Made by a program: the position numbers and the translations under genes. Below the pieces are notes generated by a model. That model ran no database searches, had not been told where the DNA came from, and saw only the letters and a program-made list of their open reading frames with translations. This document shows, in pieces, positions 1-7,578 of a stretch of DNA of 22,297 nt (position 1 is the stretch's first letter; the number at the start of each line of letters is the position of its first letter). The DNA is from a bacterium UBP8_UBA6595. GTDB lineage: Bacteria > Margulisbacteria > Marinamargulisbacteria > UBA6595. The stretch lies in contig DJIL01000014.1 in the NCBI GenBank assembly GCA_002433595.1, positions 1 through 22,297 on the forward strand, given 5' to 3'.

Positions 1-173
1 CAGTAGCTATACCCGATCATTCCAATGGTTTGGAGTGGCTCGGTCTTCCAAAATGACCATTCATAGTAGGCATGGTATTCAAGTAAAAACCATGCATGGA
101 TAACGATTAATATTTTTAGTATAGGGGTTCGAGGAAAATGGAAGGACTGGGATAGCTGCTGTTTAATGTTCAT
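1..173 (-). CDS. N-terminal fragment of an unknown membrane protein
   Basis: The frame is open from an ATG at 173 to the window edge (57 codons), so only the N-terminus is seen. After about 16 polar residues there is a hydrophobic segment (residues 17-31, PILKILIVIHAWFLL), followed by an aromatic- and His-rich stretch (EYHAYYEWSFW). This looks like the first membrane helix or signal anchor of an inner-membrane protein. I do not recognise the family. There is no Shine-Dalgarno; a TACTAT sequence (186-181 on this strand) lies 7 bases before the ATG and could be a -10 box, which would give an almost leaderless mRNA. It is divergent from the permease at 277. Confidence 0.5.
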   Translation of the reverse strand, partial: MNIKQQLSQSFHFPRTPILKILIVIHAWFLLEYHAYYEWSFWKTEPLQTIGMIGYSY

Positions 174-258
174 TTTTTTAATAGTACCTGATAAACCCGC
201 CAATTGAAATCAGTAAGTGTCTAGTCATGCGCAGACGCCCCATGGCCATGCGGGTTTG

Positions 259-267
259 TGGTAAAAT
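259..267 (+). promoter_or_regulatory. Extended -10 promoter of the permease gene
   Basis: TG-G-TAAAAT forms an extended -10 element (TG at 259-260, hexamer 262-267). No convincing -35 is found 16-18 bases upstream, as is common for extended -10 promoters. The hexamer ends 9 bases before the ATG at 277, so the predicted transcript starts about 2-3 bases upstream of the start codon. Confidence 0.45.
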
Positions 268-276
268 AGAGACTCT

Positions 277-1578
277 ATGACCAGCGCAATTAAACTGCAT
301 CGACAATTGGGTGTTTGGGGTGCAGCCATGATGGGGCTGGGCTCTATTTTAGGTACCGGTGTATTTGTAAGCTTGGCCATTGTTGCGGATGTTACCGGCC
401 CGTCGGTTATTTTGGCCTGTGCGATTGCGGCTGTATTGGCGGCCTGCAATGCCATGAGCACGGTTCAATTATCTGTTAGCCACCCCGTGAGTGGGGGGGC
501 TTATGAGTATGCCAGTCGGTATTTAAATGCCCGCGTTGGCTTTGTTGCCGGTTGGTTGTTTTTGTTGGCCAAGGTGGCATCCGCAGCGACGGCGGCTCTG
601 GGATTCGCAACGTATTTTCGAGCGGGGTTTTCAGAAGCCACCACAATGCCGAGTGTTACGACAATTGCCTTAATCACCGTGCTGAGTATGACGGCAATTG
701 CTGCTTTTGGTTTAAAGCAAGCCAATATGGTCAATATTGTCATGGTTTTCATTACGATTGGGTCGTTAGGCTTATTTGTTTTTACCGGGTTTCAGGAAAG
801 TCATGCGCCGATTATGACTAGTCTAACGCCCTTTTTTTCGGGCACAATTACAGAGTTTTTATATGGGGTTGCCTTAGCGTTTGTTGCGTATGCTGGCTAC
901 GGGCGTATTGCAACCCTAGGGGAGGAGGTTCGTTACCCAAAAGAAACGATTCCAAAAGCCATTGGGCTCACCGTGGTAATCAGTGCAGTTTTGTATATTA
1001 CGGTGTCATTGGTAGCCATTAGTCTAACTGGGGGAGAGTTTCATGAAGTTTTGTCACAAAATCCCACAGTGGCACCGTTAATTCACGTGGCGCAAGTGGC
1101 CCAATTGCCATTTAGTCACAGTATTTTGGTAGTTGGCGCCATGACGGCTATGTTGGGGGTATTGCTAAACCTAATTTTAGGATTGTCTCGAACAATATTA
1201 GCAATGGGGAGACGGGGGGATATGCCAGTAAGTTTGACCCGTTTAAATGCCAATAGAACAACACCGTATAGGGCGGTAGTGTTTGTAGGCATTTTGATTC
1301 TAGCGATTACAAGCGTGGGCGATTTAAAATTGGCGTGGACGTTTAGTGCGCTAAATGTATTAATTTATTATTCTATTACCAATCTGGCCGCATTAAAAAT
1401 TAAAGGGTCTGATCGGTTTATTAGCCGGTGGATATCTCGGGTAGGATTTATGGGCTGCTTGTTTTTATCCCTATGGATTGATTCGGATATGTGGCTGTTA
1501 TGTGGGGCTTTATTGGGAACGGGCTTTGTGTTTCGATGGTTGCTTATGACCCCAAGTCGGGTACAGAAAACAAAATAG
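277..1578 (+). CDS. APC-superfamily amino acid permease
   Basis: This 433-residue protein is hydrophobic throughout, with about 12 predicted membrane segments, the usual size for the amino acid-polyamine-organocation family. The N-terminal helix carries the family's unwound substrate-binding motif (GLGSILGTGVF, residues 20-30). A second family feature is the GxGRIATLGEEV region near residue 210, matching the conserved loop with acidic residues after helix 6. It should be an inner-membrane proton-coupled or exchange transporter of an amino acid or related amine; the substrate cannot be read from the sequence. There is no Shine-Dalgarno; an extended -10 box 9 bases upstream suggests a leaderless message. 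Its 3' end overlaps the 3' end of bioD, read from the other strand, by 35 bases. Confidence 0.88.
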   Translation: MTSAIKLHRQLGVWGAAMMGLGSILGTGVFVSLAIVADVTGPSVILACAIAAVLAACNAMSTVQLSVSHPVSGGAYEYASRYLNARVGFVAGWLFLLAKVASAATAALGFATYFRAGFSEATTMPSVTTIALITVLSMTAIAAFGLKQANMVNIVMVFITIGSLGLFVFTGFQESHAPIMTSLTPFFSGTITEFLYGVALAFVAYAGYGRIATLGEEVRYPKETIPKAIGLTVVISAVLYITVSLVAISLTGGEFHEVLSQNPTVAPLIHVAQVAQLPFSHSILVVGAMTAMLGVLLNLILGLSRTILAMGRRGDMPVSLTRLNANRTTPYRAVVFVGILILAITSVGDLKLAWTFSALNVLIYYSITNLAALKIKGSDRFISRWISRVGFMGCLFLSLWIDSDMWLLCGALLGTGFVFRWLLMTPSRVQKTK

Positions 1579-2212
1579 GCAAGTGAGTCTTTGCCTGAAT
1601 AATAGCCATGTTATCGGCAGCAATGGGTGCCGGAGTATCCACTGGTACATGATTAAACACCAGCCCCATAAGGGGCACTTTAGCAGCACGTAGCGCTTGA
1701 ATCGTGAGCAAACTATGATTGATGCATCCCAGCGTATTGCCGATCACAATAACCGTGGGCAAGTTTAGGGCAGACACACAGTCCAATACCGTTTCTGTTG
1801 GCGTTACCGGGACTAGAATGCCGCCAGCACCTTCGCAAATAACTGTATCGAATTGGTTAGCCAGTCGATAAAAAGCTGCGTAAATTTTTTCAGTATGAAT
1901 GGGCGTGTTTTCTAAGTGTGCGGCCAAATGGGGGGATGCCGGATAGGCAAACTGATACGGACAGCAATCGGCTAAATACGGCATGAGGGCGGCGGTACCT
2001 CGTTGCCGAATAACCCAGTGCGTGTTTAAATCCTCTGGAATCGGGGCGGTACAGCCCGTCTGAACCCATTTTTGAGTGATTACTTGCCGTGTTGTTTGCA
2101 AGTGCTTGGCAATTAAGCCGGTAACAACAGTTTTTCCCACGCCGGTATTGGTACCCGTGATAAATAGGTGCTGGGGCCATTCAATCGTGGATGGAAGTGT
2201 AAAGTCAATCAT
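1544..2212 (-). CDS. bioD: Dethiobiotin synthetase BioD
   Basis: This cytoplasmic enzyme closes the ureido ring of 7,8-diaminopelargonate with CO2 and ATP to give dethiobiotin, the penultimate biotin step. The 222 residues match the family length. The P-loop GTNTGVGKT is at residues 20-28, a KWVQTG motif (equivalent to the KPVxTG substrate loop) at 48-53, and the CEGAGG motif at 126-131. The ATG overlaps the end of bioC by 8 bases and has no Shine-Dalgarno, so translation is probably coupled. It is the last gene of the ftsZ-bioF-bioH-bioC-bioD run. Its last 35 bases are antisense to the permease gene end, with no terminator visible between them. Confidence 0.95.
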   Translation of the reverse strand: MIDFTLPSTIEWPQHLFITGTNTGVGKTVVTGLIAKHLQTTRQVITQKWVQTGCTAPIPEDLNTHWVIRQRGTAALMPYLADCCPYQFAYPASPHLAAHLENTPIHTEKIYAAFYRLANQFDTVICEGAGGILVPVTPTETVLDCVSALNLPTVIVIGNTLGCINHSLLTIQALRAAKVPLMGLVFNHVPVDTPAPIAADNMAIIQAKTHLPILFSVPDLGS

Positions 2213-2927
2213 AATTTCGGATGCTAATTAAAGAGTGTGTTGCCCAAATGCCCCCAAAATGCCGGCAATAGGTTTCGGCTAAGGCAGAGAGTCGTCGAGG
2301 GGTCCACAATCCACGGGCGGTGGCCATTGAGGTGCCAGTATATTTAATTGTTTTGAGTAAGTCTGTGATGGAGGGATAAGCCACCGATAAGCGGGTATGG
2401 TCAATAACAAGCGGGCCAAATTCGGGGCGCAAATCGCGCACATAATCATCGACTGTTCGAAATGGGGTATTCGGTAGGGGCGTCCTTTGGGGCCAACAAA
2501 TACGAAGGGCTTGGTGTAACTCTGTGTAGGTTTCGGGGCCAAACATATGAATATTAAACCCGCCGTGGGGGGCCAGGTTTTTTCGAATAATCGGCGCGAT
2601 TGGGCCCGTTAGCCAGTGAAGGGTTCCGTGGCTACTAATGAAATCGACACGATCAGGGTGTGTGTAGGTTTCGGCAGAGGCAATCTGCCAGCGGATGGGG
2701 GCGGCATACTTTCGAGCCTGGTCAATCATTTGGGACGATTGGTCCACGCCAGTGATGATGCTTTGGGTATAACGGCTGTGTAGTTTGAGTGTATTTACGC
2801 CAGTGCCACAGCCAATATCTAAAATTTGGTCAGGGGCTCTGGTTGGGTATGTAGGCAAAACGCGGGTAAAAAGGGCCTGTTGTGCGGTACTAAACTGGGT
2901 GTATGTAGGGGCGGCTGTGTCAAACAT
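2205..2927 (-). CDS. bioC: Malonyl-ACP O-methyltransferase BioC
   Basis: BioC methylates malonyl-ACP with S-adenosylmethionine so that fatty-acid synthesis can extend it to pimeloyl-ACP methyl ester. The 240-residue protein is a class I methyltransferase: motif I ILDIGCGTG is at residues 35-43, the acidic end of strand 2 (VDQS) near 61, and a SHGTLHWL segment at 99-106 matches the SNLALQW region that separates BioC from general methyltransferases. The N-terminus is short, about 10 residues less than in E. coli BioC, but no earlier in-frame ATG, GTG or TTG is near, so the ATG at 2927 is accepted. It overlaps the upstream esterase gene by 8 bases. Its neighbours (bioF, bioH-like, bioD) support the assignment. 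Confidence 0.92.
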   Translation of the reverse strand: MFDTAAPTYTQFSTAQQALFTRVLPTYPTRAPDQILDIGCGTGVNTLKLHSRYTQSIITGVDQSSQMIDQARKYAAPIRWQIASAETYTHPDRVDFISSHGTLHWLTGPIAPIIRKNLAPHGGFNIHMFGPETYTELHQALRICWPQRTPLPNTPFRTVDDYVRDLRPEFGPLVIDHTRLSVAYPSITDLLKTIKYTGTSMATARGLWTPRRLSALAETYCRHFGGIWATHSLISIRNYD

Positions 2928-3570
2928 GGGTATTGCGATGACGGCACAGTTGATGCTGGAAGTCTGTGTTTAGAAAGGGGAAGTGCCCGGTGTTAATCAG
3001 TTGGAGCTCAGTGTTTAGAGCGGCTGCCAACCCGCGTGTCTCTTGAATGGGTGCAATGGCATCGTACTGCCCATGATACAAGGTTAAATTGGGCCACTCA
3101 GCCAATAGGGACGTCTGAAACGATTGGGTGAGTACGGACAGACCGGCTAAAAGGGCCTCTTTGGGCCACATTGCGTGACACTGTGTGTGAAAATAGGTAT
3201 GGAATTGGCGGTATTCCTGGGCATTGTGAAAACAGGTTTGGTGAAAGGTGCTAAGAACAGATTCCGGGTGCTTAGCCATTGTTTTTTGAAAGCGGGTAAT
3301 GCTTTTTTTGGGGTAACAAGGGGCCACGCCAACAAGATAGATGTGGTGTAAGTACGGGGCCAAGTCGGGTAGCCATTGGGATAACATGAGTCCGCCCATC
3401 GAAAAAGCGAGGCAGTCCATAGGGGCGTGCATGCGCGCATACGCTACCCATGGTTCGGGGTCTTGGTGCCAGCTTGATTGGTACCCTACATCGGGTATTC
3501 TGTAACCGGGGGAATACTGAAAGCAGTCGGGAGAAAACCCCCATCCGGGGAGTATTAGCAAGGGCCTCAT
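2920..3570 (-). CDS. bioH: BioH-like pimeloyl-ACP methyl ester carboxylesterase
   Basis: An alpha/beta hydrolase of 216 residues, expected to hydrolyse pimeloyl-ACP methyl ester to pimeloyl-ACP, the step after BioC. From the ATG at 3570 the catalytic triad is Ser57 (in AFSMGG), Asp170 (YHGQYDAIAP) and His196 (NTGHFPF). The oxyanion segment LPGWGF is at 6-11. The nucleophile elbow has Ala in place of the first Gly of GxSxG. A GTG 18 bases further upstream (3588) would add six residues, but the ATG at 3570 overlaps the bioF stop as ATGA, a typical coupled start. Layout around the triad (a conserved APC after strand 6, then GLSVL and YxxYDAIxP) fits BioH better than BioG. Identity as BioH rests partly on operon context. 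Confidence 0.8.
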   Translation of the reverse strand: MRPLLILPGWGFSPDCFQYSPGYRIPDVGYQSSWHQDPEPWVAYARMHAPMDCLAFSMGGLMLSQWLPDLAPYLHHIYLVGVAPCYPKKSITRFQKTMAKHPESVLSTFHQTCFHNAQEYRQFHTYFHTQCHAMWPKEALLAGLSVLTQSFQTSLLAEWPNLTLYHGQYDAIAPIQETRGLAAALNTELQLINTGHFPFLNTDFQHQLCRHRNTHV

Positions 3571-4688
3571 GTCTGTATTGAGTGCCACGCAGTGGCCAGT
3601 TGATCAATATCAGACAGCCGATGATTAGCGCGTAGGCTAATTCGAATTAAATCGGTGTGTTTGGGTACCGTTGGGTGTCGAATGGCTGTAGCAATGATCC
3701 CCTGCTGAGCCAAGGCATGGGTATAAGCAAGCGCTTTTTCAGGACAGCCAACCGGTAATGGGACAATGTGATGCTTAGCGGTCGGGGAACAACCCGTGGG
3801 GAGGGTCGTATGACAATAGCGTGTAAGAGTCGCCAATGCCAGTTGGTGCTGGCTATGGTTTTGGGTAACTGTTGCTAGATTGACCCCAGCAACAAAGGGC
3901 GGTAAGGCTGTTGAGTAAATAAACGGTCGGCATCGATTAATGAGGTAGTCGCGTAGCTCAGGCGAACCGCCAATAAAGGCGCCCATACTTCCCCAAGCTT
4001 TGCCAAAGGTTCCAATGATAATATCAACAGCATCCAAAATATGGTGTGCGTCAGCGAGCCCCATGCCGGACGGGCCGTAGCAACCCACCGCGTGGGCTTC
4101 GTCCACAATCAATTGGGCCTTGGCATCGCATTTAAGTTGAATTAATCGCTCAAAGTTGCACGAAGCCCCCGTCATGCTGAATAAGGATTCGGTGACAATG
4201 AATAATCGATTGTAGTTTGCACGGTGCTTCTGAATTAAATACCCTAAATGATCATAATCAGTATGCCGATAGCGTTTAAACGTAGCGGCGGATAGCCGAG
4301 CGCCGTCAATTAGGCTGGCATGACAGGCACGATCTGCTAAAATCAAATCAGAACGCTGAGGGAGGCATCCCAATAGGCCAGTATTGGCATGGTAGCCAGA
4401 GTTTACCACTAATGCAGACTTGCCCAGACGTATAGAGAGGGCCGATTCTAAATCGCATAGCGTGGGGTATTGCCCACTTAATAACCGAGAGCCAGTGGCC
4501 CCTGCGCCATAATGGTTGGCGGCAGCTAACCCTGCTTGAATGCGGGAGTAATCCGTTGTTAATCCTAGATAGTCGTTGGTATTAAAGACAATTAATGACG
4601 CATCAGAGCCGGAGACTTGATCGGGAAGTGTGCGGTATGAATGGGTGTCTTTAAGTTTAGATAGCGTATGATTTAAAAAGCGATCCAA
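3567..4688 (-). CDS. bioF: 8-amino-7-oxononanoate synthase BioF
   Basis: This PLP-dependent alpha-oxoamine synthase condenses pimeloyl-ACP (or -CoA) with L-alanine to 8-amino-7-oxononanoate. The 373 residues are close to the usual 380. NTNDYLGL (37-43), GSRLLSGQ (66-73), VDEAHA (195-200, with Asp196 and His199 binding PLP) and the Schiff-base Lys230 in TFGKAWGSMGAF are all present. The start is a TTG at 4688: the ftsZ stop TAA is the only in-frame limit upstream, and no ATG occurs before the conserved core. The stop of ftsZ is followed by GTC TTG, so bioF is in the same reading frame as ftsZ with one codon between. There is no Shine-Dalgarno; translation probably depends on ribosomes finishing ftsZ. 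Confidence 0.93.
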   Translation of the reverse strand: MDRFLNHTLSKLKDTHSYRTLPDQVSGSDASLIVFNTNDYLGLTTDYSRIQAGLAAANHYGAGATGSRLLSGQYPTLCDLESALSIRLGKSALVVNSGYHANTGLLGCLPQRSDLILADRACHASLIDGARLSAATFKRYRHTDYDHLGYLIQKHRANYNRLFIVTESLFSMTGASCNFERLIQLKCDAKAQLIVDEAHAVGCYGPSGMGLADAHHILDAVDIIIGTFGKAWGSMGAFIGGSPELRDYLINRCRPFIYSTALPPFVAGVNLATVTQNHSQHQLALATLTRYCHTTLPTGCSPTAKHHIVPLPVGCPEKALAYTHALAQQGIIATAIRHPTVPKHTDLIRISLRANHRLSDIDQLATAWHSIQT

Positions 4689-4691
4689 GAC

Positions 4692-5978
4692 TTACTTGCG
4701 TAAAAAAGCAGGGAATTCCAAATCATCGCTTAAAGAATCAGATACAATATCTGCGTCCTCGGGTCGGGGACGGTTAATAGCGTATTGAACGGGCGGCCGC
4801 TCAACGGGTGGTTGAGGGGAGGCAGGCGATTCCGTGAATTGAGGCTTTGATCCGGACGATTCTACAGAATAGGGGGTGCCAATAGATGATGCATTAGGCT
4901 CAGGTTCTAAGAGAGACGGGGGGGCTGGCATGGGGGCAGCCGTTGAAGCGGTCACCGTTTCAGCCGTAGGCTTGTCTTCCAAGTGGTCACGGGGTATAGA
5001 GGTTCGAGACGCGGGCTGGTGCTTATCGGGCTTAAACCCAGTCGCGATGACGGTTACAATTAAATGATCTTCAGCGTTTTTATCAATAACGGATCCGAAT
5101 ACAATATTAGCATTGGACTGATCAACCGCTTCATAGATAGTTTGGGCGGCTTGATCAACCTCATGTAAACTCATGGTCTCACTACCGGTTATATTAATAA
5201 TAACGCCACTAGCCCCAGTAATTGTTTCTTCAAGTAGTGGCGAAGAAATGGCTTGCTCAGCGGCTTCAATAGCCCGGTTTTCGCCACTGGCTTTTCCAAT
5301 ACCCATCATGGCAGATCCAGAGTCAGACATAATCGTGCGAACATCGGCAAAGTCTAAATTGATTAAACCTGGAATTGTAATTAAATCAGCGATCCCTTGA
5401 ACCCCTTGGCGCAGAACATCATCGGCCATTTTAAACGCATCGATTAATGTTGTCATTTTTTCTGTAATTTTAAGTAACTGGTCGTTGGGAATGACAATTA
5501 AGGCATCAAGCTCATCACGAAGTGACTGCACACCGTATTCAGATTGCTGCAATCGAACAGGCCCTTCAAATCGAAATGGCTTAGTGACAACGCCAATAGT
5601 CAAGGCACCGGCTTCTTTAGCAATTTTGGCAATCATAGGGGAAGCCCCAGTCCCGGTTCCACCCCCCATTCCAGCAGTAATGAACACCATATCGGCACCT
5701 TCAATGGCCATTTTGATATCGTCTTTACTTTCTTGGGCAGATTGCTCCCCCATTTGAGCTTGAGCCCCACAGCCAAGCCCTTTTGTTATCTTGGTTCCTA
5801 ACTGCAATTTATGATCAGATAAGCTAGTGTTTAATGCCTGAAGATCGGTGTTCATTACCCAAAACTCAACCCCTGTAAGATTGGACGCAATCATTCGATT
5901 GACTGCGTTTGTACCACCACCACCAACACCAATAACTTTTATGTTTGCATATTTATTTAACGAATCATTCGCATTCAT
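4692..5978 (-). CDS. ftsZ: Cell division GTPase FtsZ
   Basis: FtsZ polymerises with GTP into the division ring at mid-cell. This 428-residue protein shows the N-terminal nucleotide loop VGGGGTNAVNRM (18-29), the tubulin signature GGGTGTG (105-111) and the T7 synergy loop GLINLDFADV (204-213) with Asn207, Asp209 and Asp212, so GTP binding and hydrolysis should be intact. A disordered Pro/Ser-rich linker (about 318-417) is followed by the C-terminal peptide DDLEFPAFLRK, which normally binds FtsA or other membrane tethers. No other division or murein (dcw) gene is nearby; instead ftsZ heads the biotin genes. A TGCTAAACT extended -10 lies 10 bases before the ATG and no Shine-Dalgarno is visible, so the message may be leaderless. 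Confidence 0.97.
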   Translation of the reverse strand: MNANDSLNKYANIKVIGVGGGGTNAVNRMIASNLTGVEFWVMNTDLQALNTSLSDHKLQLGTKITKGLGCGAQAQMGEQSAQESKDDIKMAIEGADMVFITAGMGGGTGTGASPMIAKIAKEAGALTIGVVTKPFRFEGPVRLQQSEYGVQSLRDELDALIVIPNDQLLKITEKMTTLIDAFKMADDVLRQGVQGIADLITIPGLINLDFADVRTIMSDSGSAMMGIGKASGENRAIEAAEQAISSPLLEETITGASGVIINITGSETMSLHEVDQAAQTIYEAVDQSNANIVFGSVIDKNAEDHLIVTVIATGFKPDKHQPASRTSIPRDHLEDKPTAETVTASTAAPMPAPPSLLEPEPNASSIGTPYSVESSGSKPQFTESPASPQPPVERPPVQYAINRPRPEDADIVSDSLSDDLEFPAFLRK

Positions 5979-5988
5979 TTCATGAAAC

Positions 5989-5997
5989 AGTTTAGCA
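5989..5997 (-). promoter_or_regulatory. Candidate extended -10 promoter of ftsZ
   Basis: On the minus strand TG-C-TAAACT (5997 to 5989) matches an extended -10 element. It ends 10 bases before the ftsZ ATG, so transcription would begin about 3 bases upstream of the start codon. No good -35 is present at the expected distance. An overlapping TATGCT (5999-5994) is an alternative hexamer. Confidence 0.35.
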
Positions 5998-6026
5998 TAC
6001 TCACTTGCCGAATGCTAGGTATTGAT

Positions 6027-6056
6027 TTGACAATACGCGTGTTCGTTTTGTACGAT
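6027..6056 (+). promoter_or_regulatory. Promoter of the BamE-like lipoprotein gene
   Basis: A perfect -35 TTGACA (6027-6032) is followed after 18 bases by TACGAT (6051-6056), a -10 with four of six consensus bases. The start point would be near 6063, leaving a leader of about 12 bases before the ATG at 6076. Confidence 0.55.
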
Positions 6057-6075
6057 TTCCAATACGGATTCTTGC

Positions 6076-6468
6076 ATGGTTCATAAAATTTACATTGTAG
6101 TTTTGGTTTCTTTAGTCCTAACGGGGTGTGCCGGTCGATCCGCCATGCATCGCGAATCGACAGTGGCCGGCCGTGCGTTGCCTAAGCCCGTAATGCATCA
6201 AATGATTCACAAGCATGTTAAAGAAGGAACCACACAGCGTGCAGATATAGTGGCTACTTTTGGATACCCCAGCAGCACGTTTCAATCGGAACGTGGGCGA
6301 ACTGTTTGGTACTACCCAGGTATGGGGTACCACGCTAATGCCAAAAAAAGACACTTTAAACTGCATCAGGCCACCGATCCTCAGGCCGTCGATCTGGTGA
6401 TCATCTACGGGGATGATTCGTTTGAAAACACCGTGGCTCAGGTGCGGATAATGCCCGCACACTTATAG
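6076..6468 (+). CDS. Small outer-membrane lipoprotein, SmpA/OmlA (BamE-like) domain
   Basis: The 130-residue product begins with a lipoprotein signal peptide: MVHK, a hydrophobic stretch, then the lipobox LTGC with the lipidated Cys at position 18. The mature part carries the BamE/SmpA pattern: HKHVKEGTTQRADIVATFG (a helix with the KxGxT.xxV.xxxG motif), YPSSTF, then GRTVWYYPGMGY. Proteins of this fold are periplasm-facing lipoproteins, the best known being BamE of the beta-barrel assembly complex. Whether this is the true BamE or one of several paralogous small lipoproteins cannot be decided here. It stands alone, divergent from ftsZ and convergent with the LptF/G gene, 15 bases from its stop. 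Confidence 0.78.
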   Translation: MVHKIYIVVLVSLVLTGCAGRSAMHRESTVAGRALPKPVMHQMIHKHVKEGTTQRADIVATFGYPSSTFQSERGRTVWYYPGMGYHANAKKRHFKLHQATDPQAVDLVIIYGDDSFENTVAQVRIMPAHL

Positions 6469-6471
6469 TTA

Positions 6472-6491
6472 GGGCCAGGCTGCCTAGGCCC
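6472..6491. terminator. GC-rich inverted repeat between convergent genes
   Basis: GGGCC (6472-6476) and GGCCC (6487-6491) pair, with GG/CC extending the stem around a CTG loop after an internal mismatch. It lies between the lipoprotein stop and the LptF/G stop, and includes the latter. Neither strand has a following T-run, so it is at best a weak, non-canonical or Rho-assisted bidirectional end. Confidence 0.3.
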
Positions 6492-7578
6492 GGACTTTGA
6501 CTTGGTACCAAATGAAACTAATTCCCAACAGCAATAAATTGGGAATCCAGGCTGCAATAACAGGGTATAACCAGCCCAGAAGACACCCCCCCATAGCGAC
6601 AGATAAAAGAACGTAATAGGCAATAATAGTCCCAACCCCAACACCAAGGTTAGCCATAGACCGTGTGCGTTGAAACGAAAGGCTCATGAGTGCACCGATA
6701 ATGGCAAAGGTCAATGTGGTAAATGGAAGTGAAAACTTAACATGTAGATTAAACTGGTCATCTCGGCTAAACCGGCCCGTTGCTTCTTTTTGCTGAATTT
6801 GAGTTTTGAGTGCTTGACTACTTAGTTGTTCCGCGCGGGATTCAGTCGCATGAATGCGATCCGGGGGAACCGTCAAAGGCGTGCGCCAGCCAGTGGTAAT
6901 GGCTGATGTGTGAATATGACTGGGTTGAATGACAAATTGAATCCCCTGATTGAGCGCCCAATAACCACCACGCCAATGGGCGCTTGCCGCTTTGGTGACT
7001 CGATAAATGCGGGAATCGTTATTGTCATTGGTATATTCAATGAGCGTTGGAGTGCTCAATGTGTACGGTTCATTGGGGGTTGGCATGGCGTGCAAGCTAT
7101 AGCTAAGGTGCCCGTTGCTTTTGAATGATTGATAGTGAATGGCGGATACTGTCGCTGAACGGCTCAATGGCTGCGTAATTCGCGCAGCGGCTTGGTTGCT
7201 TGGGGCAACGCCATATTCATTAGCCCCAATGCTAAGCATGCTGAGAAAAAAGCTAATCCAAACAATGGGCTGAATAATTCGGGGAATCGACAGGCCCATA
7301 GCCCGAACGCTAACAATGGCTAATTGTTGGTTTAACTGACTCATGCTAACAAGGCTTGCGCATAAACTGCTCATGGGAATAGCATATAAAACAATGCTGG
7401 GAAATTGAAACAAAAGCAATAACATGGCGGGTTGAAATGACAGCGAATACTCATTGACGGTGGCAATCCAGGTGATTAATTGGGTGGCTGCCATTAGGAT
7501 AATACTGATCATAAGTAGGCTAAACACAAATGTTTTGCTCCATTCAGTGAGTAAATGGCGATCAAACCGTGTGATCAT
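6484..7578 (-). CDS. LptF/LptG-family lipopolysaccharide export permease
   Basis: A YjgP/YjgQ-family inner-membrane subunit of the LptBFG transporter, which extracts lipopolysaccharide from the inner membrane and hands it to the periplasmic Lpt bridge. The 364 residues show the family layout: membrane segments near residues 14-38, 50-75 and 98-118, a periplasmic beta-jellyroll region (about 125-270), then three more segments (about 282-300, 308-330, 335-358). The cytoplasmic coupling-helix region lies between segments 2 and 3 (SQLNQQLAIVSVRAMG). It overlaps lptB by an ATGA. Only one permease of the usual F/G pair is in the window, so F and G cannot be told apart here; the partner must be elsewhere. 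Confidence 0.9.
   Translation of the reverse strand: MITRFDRHLLTEWSKTFVFSLLMISIILMAATQLITWIATVNEYSLSFQPAMLLLLFQFPSIVLYAIPMSSLCASLVSMSQLNQQLAIVSVRAMGLSIPRIIQPIVWISFFLSMLSIGANEYGVAPSNQAAARITQPLSRSATVSAIHYQSFKSNGHLSYSLHAMPTPNEPYTLSTPTLIEYTNDNNDSRIYRVTKAASAHWRGGYWALNQGIQFVIQPSHIHTSAITTGWRTPLTVPPDRIHATESRAEQLSSQALKTQIQQKEATGRFSRDDQFNLHVKFSLPFTTLTFAIIGALMSLSFQRTRSMANLGVGVGTIIAYYVLLSVAMGGCLLGWLYPVIAAWIPNLLLLGISFIWYQVKVRA

Noticed and set aside
3571..3588. GTG start for the bioH-like gene
   Set aside because: It adds six unconserved residues; the ATG at 3570 overlaps the bioF stop as ATGA and begins right at the first beta strand.
5173..5757. Plus-strand open frames inside ftsZ
   Set aside because: They are antisense to a strongly conserved gene, have no ribosome-binding site, and their residues mirror the ftsZ codons.
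6118..6462. 114-residue minus-strand frame opposite the lipoprotein
   Set aside because: The plus-strand frame has a lipobox, BamE-like motifs and a good promoter; the antisense frame has none of these.
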